Positions 12,285-23,549 of a stretch of 64,000 nucleotides of DNA are shown one piece after another (the first letter of the stretch is position 1; each line of letters opens with the position of its first letter). Origin of the DNA: Ypsolopha sequella (lineage: Eukaryota > Arthropoda > Insecta > Lepidoptera > Ypsolophidae); contig OW203993.1 of NCBI GenBank assembly GCA_934047225.1, positions 24,752,069 through 24,816,068 on the forward strand. The letters are read 5' to 3'. Position numbers and translations under genes: made by a program. The notes beneath the pieces were generated by a model. It did not search any database. It was not told the DNA's origin and worked only from the letters and a program-made list of their open reading frames with translations.

Positions 12285-12707
12285 TTAAGGGGCTATACCG
12301 TGAAAATTGACACTTTTTGAAGTTATTTATCTGCTCTTTTAATGAAGTTCCAAGTAAAATAAATTAGTATAACAATTTTGGGACCTTTTACTAGATTTTG
12401 GTCTATCAGAAACGCGATAGGAGGAATTTCATTCGATAGAAATAATTATTGAAATCAGGTCTAAATTTACACATTTTTTGATATTCTGACAAATTAGGAT
12501 AGCATACAGACTTGAAAAATATTCATTTAGATGGGTTTTAACTACACCTAAATTACTGGTTATGGAATTTTTTGTAGCTATTTTAGTTATTTTGCATTAA
12601 TTTAAAACCGACTTTTTGACAATTTTCCCCGATTTCGTCCCTTTCGCACTGCGGGTCTTTCTGCCTGGAGTAACGGGGACCTTTGCTAGCACGGTATATC
12701 ACCTTAA
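12285..12707 (+). mobile_element. TTAA element family 1, copy b (variant)
   Basis: Shares the internal landmarks of copy a (GATGGGTTTTA, AAAACCGACTTTTT, CACTGCGGGTCTTT) but has subfamily ends TTAAGGGGCTATACCGTG and CGGTATATCACCTTAA. Same subfamily as 15592..15948. Confidence 0.8.
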
Positions 12708-13554
12708 AGGTTTTGATAGAAATTAAACCATCTCATTGCAGATATTCTGTAAATAGTTTATCATATAGGTATTTTGATATTTTATTTTTACTTACAAAAC
12801 ATCTTATTATAGTTATATAATCATCTTATTAGAGTTGTACCGGTCCTTATCGCGGCTTTTCAAGGTCTTTGACAGCTATAAGCGCCTTAAGGCCCTGCCA
12901 TTCCAAAATGAGCATTTTGTTTAATTAATATTGTCAGTTCAATATCTCATTCAAATACAAGTTAAATATATGTTACAATAGAGGATATACTCTAAACACA
13001 AGTTGATCTAAAAACGTAATTGAGTAAACTTCACTCGATAGAAAAAAATCACAAAGTAAGCTCGTCAAATTGCGAATAAATGTGTTTATAGCAAAGGTGT
13101 TCAACGGAGAGAATTAAAACTATTCCTGAATTTTCTTTACAGATAACTAAAGACACTTATCGACCTATTTTATTGATTTCTCAATACTTTTTCAGAAATT
13201 CCAGAAAAACCTCGCAAATTCACCGATTATGCGTGCTCGCAGCGCACGAAGCGAGCGTTCTAATGTAGACTTTCTGACAATATCATTGAGTTCAAAATTA
13301 CTTAATACGATTATTGTGTTGGATGCGTAGGGCCTTAACAAATTCAATTAATGCCGAAGCTTGAGACAACGTTCACAACACTGGTAAGACAGGACTTGCA
13401 TAATATTCGTTTATGAATAATAAAGCGATTCAGTTGAATAATCTTATTGTAATCGCAAACTGGTATCAAATCATAAACAAACGCATTCCTGTTTTTCTTG
13501 TCATTGTAAAATATTAATAATAATATTAATTATATAACATGTTTTCTATATATA
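12708..13554. other. Unassigned DNA
   Basis: Contains AAGGCGCTTATAGCTG-like and GCTCGCAGCGCACGAAGCGAGC words that resemble repeat ends, but no complete element or gene was recognised. Confidence 0.35.
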
Positions 13555-14348
13555 TCATTTATATATACCGGATATAGATAGATACTGTCTTTAAATGAAA
13601 CCACATTCTCTACTAATCACACTGAACAATTTTCCTAAAGAATTTTCCGTGCAAATTAAAATTAAAATTCCTGTCATGCATGTAGCACTGGTTAAAATAT
13701 ACAAGGTGTAACAGAAAGGTGTAACCATATTTGAAGAGCTTATTCAGTCAATGGTATAGAACAACTTTTACTATGGAACAAACATGTATCTCGAAAAAAA
13801 TTTTTACTGTTTCATAGAAAAATGCAATGCTGCTCGGCCGAAATGTATGGAAGGGCAGATTTTTTTTTGATATTTCGGGGTTGGCTCCATAGTAAAAGTT
13901 GTTCTATACCATTGACTAAATAAGCTCTTCAAATAGTAGTAGTAATAGACGTTTTTTTTAAATAGTAATAGACGTTTATTTCCATACGAAAATATTTAGC
14001 ACATACAAATATTTCTGCCAAACTGTAATGCAGTTTGTAGGCAGAAAAAACTCTCTGTTTAAATAAAAATAAACAATGAAAAAATTAAATTAAACAGTTT
14101 CAATTTAACCTAAAAAGCTTACTTAAAAAGAAAAGATAATCGTTTTATCTACACTTAGATATCATATTTATGGTTACACCTATATAACTATGGTTACACC
14201 ATATAAATATGGTTACACCTTTCTGTTACACGTTGTATATCATTGATGTATACCGGATGTAGATAGAAACTGTCTTTAAATTAAACCACATTCTCTACTA
14301 ATAATATTAAAATTAAATTAATATTAAAATTCCTGTCATCTAAGTTAA
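13555..14348. repeat. Direct duplication interrupted by an insertion
   Basis: ATATACCGGATATAGATAGA...CTGTCTTTAAATGAAACC (13560-13670) recurs as TATACCGGATGTAGATAGA...CTGTCTTTAAATTAAACC (14250-14345), on either side of the element at 13700..14238. A diverged third match is at 61023-61110 inside the hAT element at 60725. Confidence 0.6.
13700..14238. mobile_element. Element with GGTGTAACAGAAAGGTGTAA ends
   Basis: Left end TACAAGGTGTAACAGAAAGG is inverted at the right end (CCTTTCTGTTACACGTTGTA). ATGGTTACACC occurs three times near the right end. An inner inverted repeat (13731-13775 with 13885-13930, GAAGAGCTTATTCAGTCAAT) makes a foldback. Non-coding. Confidence 0.75.
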
Positions 14349-14349
14349 A

Positions 14350-14577
14350 ATTCTATAAGGTGAAATTTAATCAACCGCCCGAATTCATACTGGAGACTCG
14401 ATTAGTGATCAGGAACAAGGTTCAGTGATCTTTTTTCGAAATCATAAAAAAATGATTTCTTCCCATACGATTCCTGGTACGGGTAGTACGAGATTTAATT
14501 TTCTTGTTTAACATTGTTTTTGATCACGAACCGAGTCTCCAGTATGAATTCAGGCGTTAGATTAAATTTTAAAAAAT
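14350..14577. mobile_element. MITE related to the TACAAGGTGACTTTTT family
   Basis: Inverted ends around AATTCATACTGGAGACTCG and its complement CGAGTCTCCAGTATGAATT. Shares the CATACTGGAG and GTGATCA words of the 729..994 family but has its own terminus AAGGTGAAATTTAATCAACC. A relative lies at 42745..42890. Confidence 0.7.
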
Positions 14578-14796
14578 ACATCCAAGAAGTGCAAGTCACA
14601 GTCAACACCCGTGCACCCAAATTTCACCGCCGATTATAAGTTTCAAAATCTCAATCCTATAGCAAGTGTCCATGATAATGATAAATGGCATAATGTCCAA
14701 AAATTGCTGGGATGTCATTGTATTATTTGTAAATATTTATATATATAGTGTTTTTTTTTTATTATACACTTTAATTTATGAAAACAAGATTTATTT

Positions 14797-14859
14797 CGAG
14801 TCCTCTTGGACTCGGCATCATTGCATCAATGCAACTGATGCCGAGTCTAAGAGGATTCG
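14797..14859. other. Near-perfect long hairpin
   Basis: CGAGTCCTCTTGGACTCGG is mirrored by CCGAGTCTAAGAGGATTCG with a GCATCATTGCA/TGCAACTGATGC inner stem and a very short loop. Few mismatches are visible over about 63 nt. It abuts the left side of a truncated MITE at 14866. Confidence 0.65.
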
Positions 14860-14865
14860 GATTTT

Positions 14866-15046
14866 TTTTTGCGCGAACTTTTTCTTCACTCGTCCATACA
14901 AACTGCGTCAGCTGATCGGACCACTTTGTACTGAGAAGTGAAAAAAAAGTTCGCGCAAAAAAAAGTGCTTTGCAGTGGAATGTGATGTATTAACGATACT
15001 GAATCACCTCCTAAATTACTTTCAATTTAAATTGGAAGACCTTGTA
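14866..15046. mobile_element. MITE, AAGGTCTTTCAATTTAAATT family, truncated copy
   Basis: Right two thirds of the element seen complete at 18139..18404 and 51356..51621: TTCGCGCAAAAAAAAGT, TGCAGTGGAATGTGATGTAT and ACGATACTGAATCACCTCC. The left part is missing, ending at the hairpin at 14797. Its right end directly touches the next MITE. Confidence 0.75.
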
Positions 15047-15048
15047 TA

Positions 15049-15314
15049 TACAAGGTGACTTTTTGATCATCGTCCAAATTCATACTGGAGGCTTGATAAG
15101 TGATCAGTATTTTGGATCAATAACAATTTTTGTAAAATTCGTAAAATGAAATTTCGGCTTCCCATAGAAATTCACTTCTAGTCCCGAGTGAATCACTATG
15201 GGGAGTCAAAATTTCATTTTACGAATTTCACAAAAATTGGTATTGATCCATGATACTGATCACTTACCCAGCCACCAGTATGAATTTGGACGATGATCAA
15301 AAAGTCACCTTGTA
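15049..15314. mobile_element. MITE, TACAAGGTGACTTTTT family, copy 2
   Basis: Same 266-bp palindromic element as 729..994. The left TA is shared with the end of the preceding MITE. Confidence 0.85.
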
Positions 15315-15591
15315 TATCAATATTTATAAAGAAAAGCCGAATGGTAACATTACATTTTATTATAATATTATTTGCAAACACGCATTTGAAAAGACTCAAT
15401 AATCCTTTCTGTCTCAACCTATTCTTTGGTAAAACATCCATTCCATCGGCCACATGTGATATTACGAAACTGGATTTAGGTTATTGAGCCCTTGACATGT
15501 TATCATATTACCATATTAACACGCAGGGAATTTTATAACACGTCTTATAACATTTTTTATGTTAACAAAACACGTAAAGAATTGACCTTAG

Positions 15592-15948
15592 TTAAGGGGG
15601 TATATCATCAAAATCGAAACTTTATGAAGTTATTTATCTACTGTCCAAAAGAAGTGCTAAGACCTTTTTCACTCGATAGAAATAATTATTGAAATGAGGT
15701 CTAAATTTACACTTTTTTTGATATTCTGACAAATTGGGATAGCATACAGACTTCAAAAATATTTATTTAGATGGGTTTTAACTATACCTAAATTATTGGT
15801 TATGGAAATTTTCATAGCTACTTTAGTTAATTTTTTAATAATTTAAAACCGACTTTTTGAAAAAATTTCCCGATTCCGTCCCTCTCGCACTGCGGGTTTT
15901 TCCGCCTGGAGTAACGGGGACCTTTGCACGGACGATATATCACCTTAA
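15592..15948 (+). mobile_element. TTAA element family 1, copy c, with long flanking duplication
   Basis: Ends TTAAGGGGGTATATCATC and GATATATCACCTTAA. Not only TTAA but a run of over 30 bp (TTAACAAAACACGTAAAGAA and the bases after it, through GACCTTAGTTAA) is present directly on both sides (15562-15595 and 15945-15978). Standard TTAA insertion would duplicate only four bases. Confidence 0.8.
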
Positions 15949-16315
15949 CAAAACACGTAAAGAATTGACCTTAGTTAAAGATGCAGGTAGGGCTATCTTC
16001 TATCTGCTCTTTGGTCGTGGTGACATGTATAATGGGTTTTTAATGTAAATCTTTAGCTCAAGAGATTTAGATTAAGTCTATGAGAAAGTTTAAAGCACTT
16101 TGTAATTGCATGAGATGAGCTGCTTTGAAAGAAAATGTAGACGAGAGATTTTTTACTAAAAAAAGAAGACCACATACTATTTAAAATAAAACTGGACCAA
16201 TTATACAATGTAAGCAATTCCAAGTTATAAGATATTGTAGATATCAAAGTAGAAACGTAATTCTAGGGTTAATTTAAAAGCTTTTGTACTACAGAGTCAA
16301 ACTAAAAGAGTTAAC

Positions 16316-16810
16316 GGGACACCTGACGCTAGAACATCCACAACACCTCCAGGTTTTCAAGGGTTCTTTGGAAGAAACTAGGTCTCTCCTCATATTAAAG
16401 AAAATACATTTGATTTATCGATCTTTTATCTAGGGATTCCACCTATAAACAATATTTTAAGATTTATACTTTTGCCAAAAAAAAAAAGGTTTCCACCCTT
16501 TTTTTTTGTTTTCAAACGTTCGTTTCAAAAACGCGGTCAAGAGATCAACTTGTTTTTTTTTATAAAATAGGCAATAGAACGGATGTTACCTAAATCCAAT
16601 ACTTTTTCCCTACAAAATATTTCAGTATTAGCTAAAAACACACAAATTTGTTGTTTCGCTACGTGATCACTAGTATTACGCGTCCAAGAACAGGAGGCCA
16701 AAGAGCCAACATATAATCGCCTCTATGAAAAGCAAATAAGGTCTTTGCCATTAGACTTATTGTACTGGACGGGTAATAAAAAAAGTTGCTAGGGTATGCC
16801 ATACTCCTAA
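16316..16810 (+). mobile_element. Repeat family 3, copy 1
   Basis: About 495 bp from GGGACACCTGACGCTAGAAC to GGGTATGCCATACTCCTAA. Full copies are at 27407 and 38864, and an inverted, truncated one at 52340. Landmarks are GATTTATCGATCTTTTATCT, TTCAAACGTTCGTTTCAAA and CGTGATCACTAGTATTACGC. The left ends are preceded by TTAA(C) in two copies. No coding frame; class unknown. Confidence 0.85.
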
Positions 16811-16879
16811 AGAACGCAAAATATTAAAGCTAAACGTTTTTTTTGCAGTAAATATACTCGTAATAAGGCAGCGAACTAT

Positions 16880-17860
16880 ACATGAATCACTAAATGCAAA
16901 AAGGGCACTTGGTACACAATTTTACAAAATCGTTTTATTTGGTTTTTGAACGTATCTCTATACGATCCATAATTTCAGCAAAAAGGACACTTGTGCACCT
17001 TACCGGTTTGGAGATATTGATACGCAGTTTGAGTAGTTTGCCGCAAAAAGGGCCCATAGTTGCGGACATGTGCCGTTTCTGCAGAAAAATTATTGAAATG
17101 GCCACACACACCTCGCTTTACTTGTCTATCGGCCAGTTGCAGAAAGGGTTATTAAGTTTTAATGAAACTTTAAAATGAATGCTGTCACTTTCTTTGTCAA
17201 GAATAATGTAAGGGATAGCATCAACTTTAAAGGTTCATTAAACTTAAAAACCCTTTTTGCAACTGGCTGTATGATTTTCGCTTACCAGTCAAACACGTAA
17301 CGTATTTTCTCAGACAGTTTTTTTAATTGAAAATTTTAAAACCTTAATAATGGAGAATAATAGGCCTAAAAGGAAAAAAGGGATTAAACACAATGAAACG
17401 TACAAACGGAATATTATCAGAAAGATGAAAGTTTCTAGTGAAAGTCATGTCAACTGGGTGGGCAAGAGAGTACTCGCGAAAGAGATGGTAGGGTTGGTAA
17501 TTAATAATTTTAAAGTTTTAAAATGTTTTAAAGTTATAATAATAATAAATACATTAAAAGTACTCAATATATCTAGTTTTATTTTCAAAAAACTTTTCAT
17601 AGAAATGTACTATTCACTGCAAGAAGGTCTCATGTCCTCTCTTTACATCAAAAAGGGTACATGTCCATGATTTTGTTTTCACATTTACAAGAAAAGCGTA
17701 TTTATTTTAATAAATTTATTGACATAATTATATTTCTATTATCAATATAAAAGTGCATAAAGAAGAAATATATGTTTAATTTAATTATTAAAATCAGAAA
17801 ATGGTTTTTTGTCTCCCCTGAACAATTTGCCTTCGTGGACATGTGCCCTTTTAGTAATTA
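16880..17860 (+). mobile_element. Block B: transposon relic dotted with a GGGCACATGTCC-like motif
   Basis: Variants of AAAAAGGGCACATGTCC occur at about 16898, 16979, 17043-17078, 17138, 17247 (inverted), 17648 and 17832 (inverted). The relic reading frame at 17350 lies between them. No clear terminal inverted repeats were found, so limits are only where the motif stops. It starts right after the family 3 repeat. Confidence 0.45.
17350..17523 (+). pseudogene. N-terminal fragment of uncharacterised insect repeat protein
   Basis: The frame starts MENNRPKRKKGIKHNETYKR and continues through NIIRKMKVSSESHVNWVGKR. The lysine/arginine-rich start followed by a K-[RK]-N-x(2)-[RK]-K and a xYVNxxGKxVxAK-like line resembles the N-terminus of a large family of uncharacterised insect proteins that I believe to be transposon-derived. 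The Cys-rich part that should follow is missing and the frame degenerates into AT-rich sequence. No start context or splice site supports a host gene. The same family's middle and C-terminal parts appear at 24801..26064. Confidence 0.35.
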
Positions 17861-18138
17861 GTGATTCACATACAATCCACTTACTAATTCTTGGTAAGGA
17901 GAGACTAAATACTGAAGACCGAATTCTCTGCAAACCTGAAAGTCTTGAAATCAGGAGGAATGTCGCTGTACAAAGTTTTGACAGCCTGGTATTTCCAGAA
18001 TTTCTGAATACAGTGCAGACATCAAGAAAATTTGAGGATTTAGGTAAACGTTTTACATAATCTTCTATTTAATTACATAGTCCCTAATAGAATTAAATAA
18101 GACTTGAGGATAATTCATGATTTATATAAATGGTATTA

Positions 18139-18404
18139 TATAAGGTCTTTCAATTTAAATTGAAAGTAATTCAAGAGGTGATTCAATATCGTTAATACAT
18201 CAAATTCCATTGCAAAGCACTTTTTTTTGCGTGAACTTTTTTTTCACTTCTCAGTACAAAGTGGTCCGATCAGCTGACTCAGTTTGTATGGACAAGTGAA
18301 GAAAAAGTTCGCACAAAAAAAAGTACTTTGCAGTGGAATGTGATGTATTAACGATACTGAATCAGCTCCTAAATTACTTTCCATTTAAATTGAAATACCT
18401 TATA
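18139..18404. mobile_element. MITE, AAGGTCTTTCAATTTAAATT family, full copy
   Basis: TATAAGGTCTTTCAATTTAA at left, AAATTGAAATACCTTATA at right. Inner inverted words are GTGAACTTTTTTTTCACTTC and AAGTGAAGAAAAAGTTCGC around a CAGCTGACTC centre. Non-coding foldback. Confidence 0.85.
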
Positions 18405-18633
18405 TAAATTATATAAACTGGTCGGCTATCCCGATCATAACACGTATTCAGGTGAGCCGTTTATATAAATCATATATACATTTATTTACAGATTCCGAAG
18501 TTATGCTCTGTGCTATTTTGTGATATAAAAAGTGATCACTTTTAAATGAGTGTCAAGGTTTCATTGATCTCAGTAAACTAAATAGAAGTATGACTCAACT
18601 ACAAAAATAAACACAAAAACGAAGAAAACTTAC

Positions 18634-18834
18634 AATCAAAACTAACACATTTCAATCCCCGCTCACATCACAAACACTTTCACTTAAAAACTAACCACCA
18701 CCACTTTAGCACTTTCCACCCCTATTCTAGTAAACAACTACCACCTAATTTATCGAGCGATAACGATAGCAAACCGATTCGATTACAATGGAACGAGATC
18801 GACGCGCGCGCCTCGCGTAAGCTACGAAGCTACT
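18634..18834 (-). promoter_or_regulatory. Possible alternative promoter and non-coding first exon
   Basis: On the minus strand a TCAGT initiator (A at 18834) opens a CpG-containing, GTG-rich stretch that looks like an insect 5' UTR (AAGTGAAAGTGTTTGTGATG) and ends at a consensus donor GATT|gtaagt (18634/18633). Its ATGs are followed quickly by stops, as expected of a leader. No TATA box or exact DPE was seen. It would suit a short transcript starting downstream of the ankyrin exons, comparable to the ankyrin-less isoforms known for vertebrate ANKS1B, or an unrelated gene further left. Confidence 0.35.
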
Positions 18835-20261
18835 GAGTCAAATGACTGATTGTGTCTTCCCCGACGGATTGGAACTGTTCTCTAATAAGAGATTATGAAT
18901 AGGCTGTTATAAAATAATTAAAATACGTCATTAAAAGTTAATAGCATAAGAAGTGCTGAACATCTGGCCTTAACTTGCGAAACTTCAGGACCAAATGAGC
19001 GCAAGACGTCGGATCAGTAAATTTAACTGATGATGTTGATGATATATGTGTGAAAACAATAAATTAGCATCCAAGAATGGACTGAAATATTTTTGAAAAT
19101 TAAACAAAACCTTAAAATATATTTTTTTGTAAACCGAAAATTATGAAATTGGGGCCACAAAATCAACAATAAACCTTGACAGTTTTGTCAACAATACGCC
19201 ATCAATTCTAAAACGGACAGTTAGTAGAAGACAAACCTGCCTGCGGTATTGCGTGTCTTTTGGCATAGAAACCATGTGGGAGTTTTAAAACAAACGTTAA
19301 TATTCTCACGTGTTTAGTTAGTCGCTTGTTTTCCTCAAGTAAATTACTTTTCATTTGCTTGAGTGACAAACTATTTTAACCATTGTGTTTCTTCGTCAGC
19401 TTCATTAGCTACGAACAATAATAGAAGCAAGAGAAGATTTAAATAATAATCATTTCTAATGAAAATCAGTATTTCGAATTTTTCAACAATGATAAATCTA
19501 GCCAATGACAAATCAACACTAACTGAATCAGAGTTTCTCCCCAACCAGATAACTAACTGATTCGATTTTTAGATGTTCTTGCAACATATTCCACTACTTT
19601 CATAATTTTGTTCCTCTAAAACTAGTTTCGATTTTTGGAATTTTAATCTTGTTACTTTGTTGTTCTAAGAAACAAAATAAAGCATTGTTTATTGAATTAC
19701 ATAACATCTTGTCATTTAAAGTTGCTATAAGTAGTTACGTTGCTAATTCTTTTGCTGACACATGTCTTAATTATCTTTGCTGAATATTTGTATTTTAACA
19801 ATAGGTAACTTTTTCTCTTCCGGTGAATAGAGATGACAACATGAATATTTAATGATGTGACAAGTCGAAATCAGGCCTCATAGTGTCATACGTCAATGTG
19901 TCAGTGTCAATGTCAAGCACTCAAGCCACAGACCACTCTGTGACTCTGTGCTTAATTTGGGACGCGAAGTCTACTTCAGAGGTTCCGAGTCACGATCTGG
20001 ACTGCGATCTGTTGTTTTATCACTGTCTTAGCGATAATGAGAATTAAAAGAGTTTAACAAACAGTACACAAAGTGATACACTTTGAGTAACCACATATTC
20101 GAACCACATATTATACTGATCATACCGAACAACTTAATTTCTTATGAATCAAATAACTTGTTAAAATTCCACGGTTTATTAGTAGTTTTCGACCTCGCTC
20201 TTCAAGGCATTTTCAAGGCCTACAAAATAAATAATATTTGTGGTGTCAAAATAATCTATAA
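18835..20261. other. Unassigned DNA
   Basis: 19880-20040 has TGTCAATGTCA-type words and several CpGs and could be regulatory, but no exon follows. No complete repeat recognised. Confidence 0.35.
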
Positions 20262-20650
20262 TAGTAGTTTATGCTACAAGGGCGCAAAGGAATAAATTAC
20301 GAGGACACGAGCGTAGCGAGTGTTTTAAACGTAACCGAGTAATTTATTGCTTTTACGCCCGTGTATCATACTACATTTTTCAATGCATAGTGTGAGGAAA
20401 TGAAAACAAATATAATCTTGTGAACTTTAAATTATAATTGGCTCAAAAGGACTGTATCCAGAGCCGTTAAACAGTGGAAGAAAAAGTATAACGTCTATGG
20501 TACACAGGAAAGGCTGCAGGTTAGCCAACCATTGTGAATAAATAAAAAAAAAAAAAACAATATTAAAGCCCTAGGGCAAAATAATCGACTTTCTGTTCGG
20601 TTTTGATGCATAAAAAGTAGGCCTTTACGAGCACATGCATTGAAAAATGA
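20262..20650 (-). mobile_element. Repeat family 4, copy 1 (inverted)
   Basis: Reverse complement of 23550..23943. Carries AACACTCGCTACGCTCGTG, ACTCGGTTACGTTTAAAAC, CCCTAGGGC and TTTTTCAATGCATG words. The paired TGCATTGAAAAA blocks form an internal inverted repeat. A third copy is at 52743..53130. Confidence 0.8.
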
Positions 20651-20826
20651 CAAATAACCTTTGAGCTGACGTGAAACTGATAGAAAAACAACAAATTAAC
20701 CATAGAATTTGTAATTCACTTCATAAACTCTCGTATGTACGTATTTCGTGCCAACAATCGGTATTATAAACTTTATTTCTATAACTTTCTGCTGGGTCAT
20801 CGTAAAGATTTCGCGCTGTTTCAATA

Positions 20827-21483
20827 GGAGCTACGAAAAAAAAATCGACACTTTATGAACGTGCATATCTACTTCAGTAAATAATGTAGTATTTTGAAAA
20901 AAAAATTATATTATTTTTGAATTCTTTTTCGAGGGATATGTTAAAACAGAAACGCGATTGGAGAAATTCGGCTCGATAGAAATATTTATTGAAGTGAGAT
21001 CTTTTTCGGCACCAATTCTCCTTGTTTGACAATTTTGAATGACATATGGACTGCAATTATATTTTATTAGATGGGTTTTAACGATATCTAGGACCAGAGG
21101 GCCTATTATGTATCTCAAGTTGCCATCTGGACTGGGTGTCTATCGTCAAAAACATACACATACTATCGAATTCCGATTGTTTTAGGATATATTCGCACTT
21201 GAAGTGACGACACAGTTTGTAAGTAGTTCAGTACCCATTAATGGCAATTTTGAAATTTCAGTTTTTAGCTATGTTTTTGATGATAGGCACCTAGTCCAGT
21301 TGGCAACTAAAGATACAGAATAGAGGGGCTGGTTAAACGAAATTTTGATAGCAACTTTAGTACATTTTATATCAATAAAAAACCGACTTTTTGCTACATT
21401 TCCACGAATCCGTCCCTCACGCACTGAGGGTTTTTTCGCATATGGAGTAACAGGGACGCTAAAACTTTTACATATCGCCTTAA
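20827..21483 (+). mobile_element. TTAA element family 1, copy d (interrupted)
   Basis: Family landmarks on both sides (CTCGATAGAAATATTTATTG before, AAAACCGACTTTTTGCTAC after). The left end is eroded (GGAGCTACG) and the right end is CATATCGCCTTAA. The element is split after GGACC by the foldback insertion at 21099. Confidence 0.8.
21099..21326. mobile_element. Foldback MITE nested in TTAA element, copy 1
   Basis: Ends CCTATTATGTATCTCAAGTT and the inverted AACTAAAGATACAGAATAG. Inside, GTCTATCGTCAAAAACATA pairs with TATGTTTTTGATGATAGGC. The host element reads through as GGACCTGGTTAAACG in uninterrupted copies such as 21575..22000. A second copy is at 23059..23294 in another member of the same host family. 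Confidence 0.8.
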
Positions 21484-21574
21484 TAGAACAAAAGCTATTC
21501 TCATAATGGTCAATATAATAGGTGGTTTCAGTTGTGTAGCTGGCGTACATCTTGTACCCTGCTGTGTATACTTC

Positions 21575-22000
21575 TTAAGGCGCTACGAAAAAAAAATGGA
21601 CACTTTAAGAACGTGCATATCTACTTCAGTAAATAATGTATTATTTTGAAAAAAATATATATTATTTTTAGATTTTTTTTCTAGGGATCTGTTAAAACAG
21701 AAACGCGATTGGAGAAATTCGGCTCAATAGAAATATTTATTGAAGTGAGGTCTTTTTCGGCACCAATTCTCCTGGTTTGACGATTTAGAATCACATATGG
21801 ACCGCAATTATATTTTATTAGATGGGTTTTAACTATATCTAAGACCTGGTTAAACGAAATTTTGATAGCAACTTAAGTACATATTATATCAATAAAAAAC
21901 CGACTTTTTGCTACATTTCCACGAATCCGTCCCTCACGCACTGAGGGTTTTTTCGCATATGAAGTAACAGGGACGCTAAAACTTTTACATATCGCCTTAA
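21575..22000 (+). mobile_element. TTAA element family 1, copy e (intact ends)
   Basis: Clean ends TTAAGGCGCTACGAAAA and ACATATCGCCTTAA with TTAA on both sides, 426 bp. This is the best reference copy for the family. Confidence 0.85.
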
Positions 22001-22835
22001 CAAGGTCCTATGAGCAAACTGATATCTAGCACATAATATAGCTGTTATATGCACATAATATAGCTGTTATTCGAATAAGTGAGAGAAGCTATTGTGATCC
22101 AATAACTACTAGTGCAGGATATCCTACTTGACTAGGTAAATTGTCCATTGTGAAGTTTATCATTTCGAGATAGAATTCTGTCTGGCTAGAATTCTCAGCT
22201 AAAGAATTCTGCGCATTCCTGCTCAAATATATTATTTCTTGTATAAATTTTCGTGCATTCTTTTATTTTCGAAGAACCGTTACAGTTGCTATACAAGCTT
22301 TTCTAATTAATAATCAAAGATCTTTGTATAACAACGAGATCCCACAGAAAAAAATAACATAGTAAAATATCGGAAACGCATTGTCCTCAACTTAACTTAC
22401 TTCATCTTGATTTTCAACACAAACACTTACAAAATACAAAAATATTTATTTCGGCTAAAAAACACATTATAATAAAAACATTGTTGAAGCCTTCTTGTAA
22501 GTCTAAAAATACTTGTGACAGAAGACCCCACTCTTTCATAGCCATAAATTATATAAATTTATACCAAAACAAATAATTGCTAGTTTCAGTAATAAACTTT
22601 ATAAAAAGAATAAAAATATTTATAGAAGTCAAACAAGAGTAATTAATTGTGTTGAATGCATGTCTCTGTTTGTGAGTGTGTAGTGTGTAGTGTGTGTGAG
22701 TGTGCGTGGGCAGGTGAACAGGGTAGGTGAGTGAATGTGAATATGTATTATGCGTAGTGTAGGTGTCCATAAAACTTTTAATTATTTCAGTAAAAATATG
22801 ATATTACCATGGTTTACATAGAATACTTAACACTA
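22001..22835. other. Unassigned DNA with GT-rich run
   Basis: 22665-22745 is a GTGTGTAG/GTGAGTG low-complexity tract. Short tandem words ATAATATAGCTGTTAT are near 22035-22070. Confidence 0.45.
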
Positions 22836-23499
22836 TTAAGACGATATGCGAAAAAAATACGGGTGTTTCTTTTCTGTGTATTTCATGAAATACACGGAAA
22901 ATTATAATCAGTTTCTGGTACATGCATCTTGACTATATAATTTAGGGATTTGAAATTGGAAAACATGTTTGGATAAATTTTCCTCGATTGAAATAATTGT
23001 TGAAATGAGGTCTTCAAACACACTTTTTCTCCTCTTTCGAATAGGAACCCTATACAACCCCCCTATACTGTATCTTAAGTTGCCAACTGGACAGGGTGCC
23101 TATCGTCAAAAACATAGATAAAAACTAAACTTTCAAAATTGCTTTTAGTGGGTATTGAACTATTTACGAACTGTGTCGTCACTTCAAGTGCTAACATGCC
23201 CTTAGACAATCGGAATTCGATAGTAAGTAGATATATCTATGTTTTTGATGATAGACACCCAGTCCAGAAGGCAACTAGAGATACACAATAGGCCCGCAGA
23301 ACTCAAACATATTTTATTAGGTGTGTTTTAACAATACCTAGAGATTTGATATTTGAAATTCTGCTAGCTATTTTAGTTTTTTTAATAAAAATATAAAACT
23401 AACTTTTTTTCCCTTTTGCCCTGAATCCGCCCCTCTCGCACTGCGCGATTTTTCGCTTGGAGTGACAGTGACAAAAATAAAATTCGCATAGCCTCTTAA
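22836..23499 (+). mobile_element. TTAA element family 1, copy f (diverged, interrupted)
   Basis: Ends TTAAGACGATATGCGAAAA and TTCGCATAGCCTCTTAA. Landmarks are diverged but recognisable (TTTTATTAGGTGTGTTTTA, CACTGCGCGATTTTTCGC, GGAGTGACAGTGAC). Interrupted by the foldback at 23059, about 50 bp from the corresponding site in copy d. Confidence 0.75.
23059..23294. mobile_element. Foldback MITE nested in TTAA element, copy 2
   Basis: Same element as 21099..21326: CCCTATACTGTATCTTAAGT at left, AGGCAACTAGAGATACACAA at right, with GTTTTTGATGATAGACACCC inside. Confidence 0.8.
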
Positions 23500-23549
23500 G
23501 ATCTTGTAACATTTGTACGATATGTTTCATAAATTTATAACACAAATTA

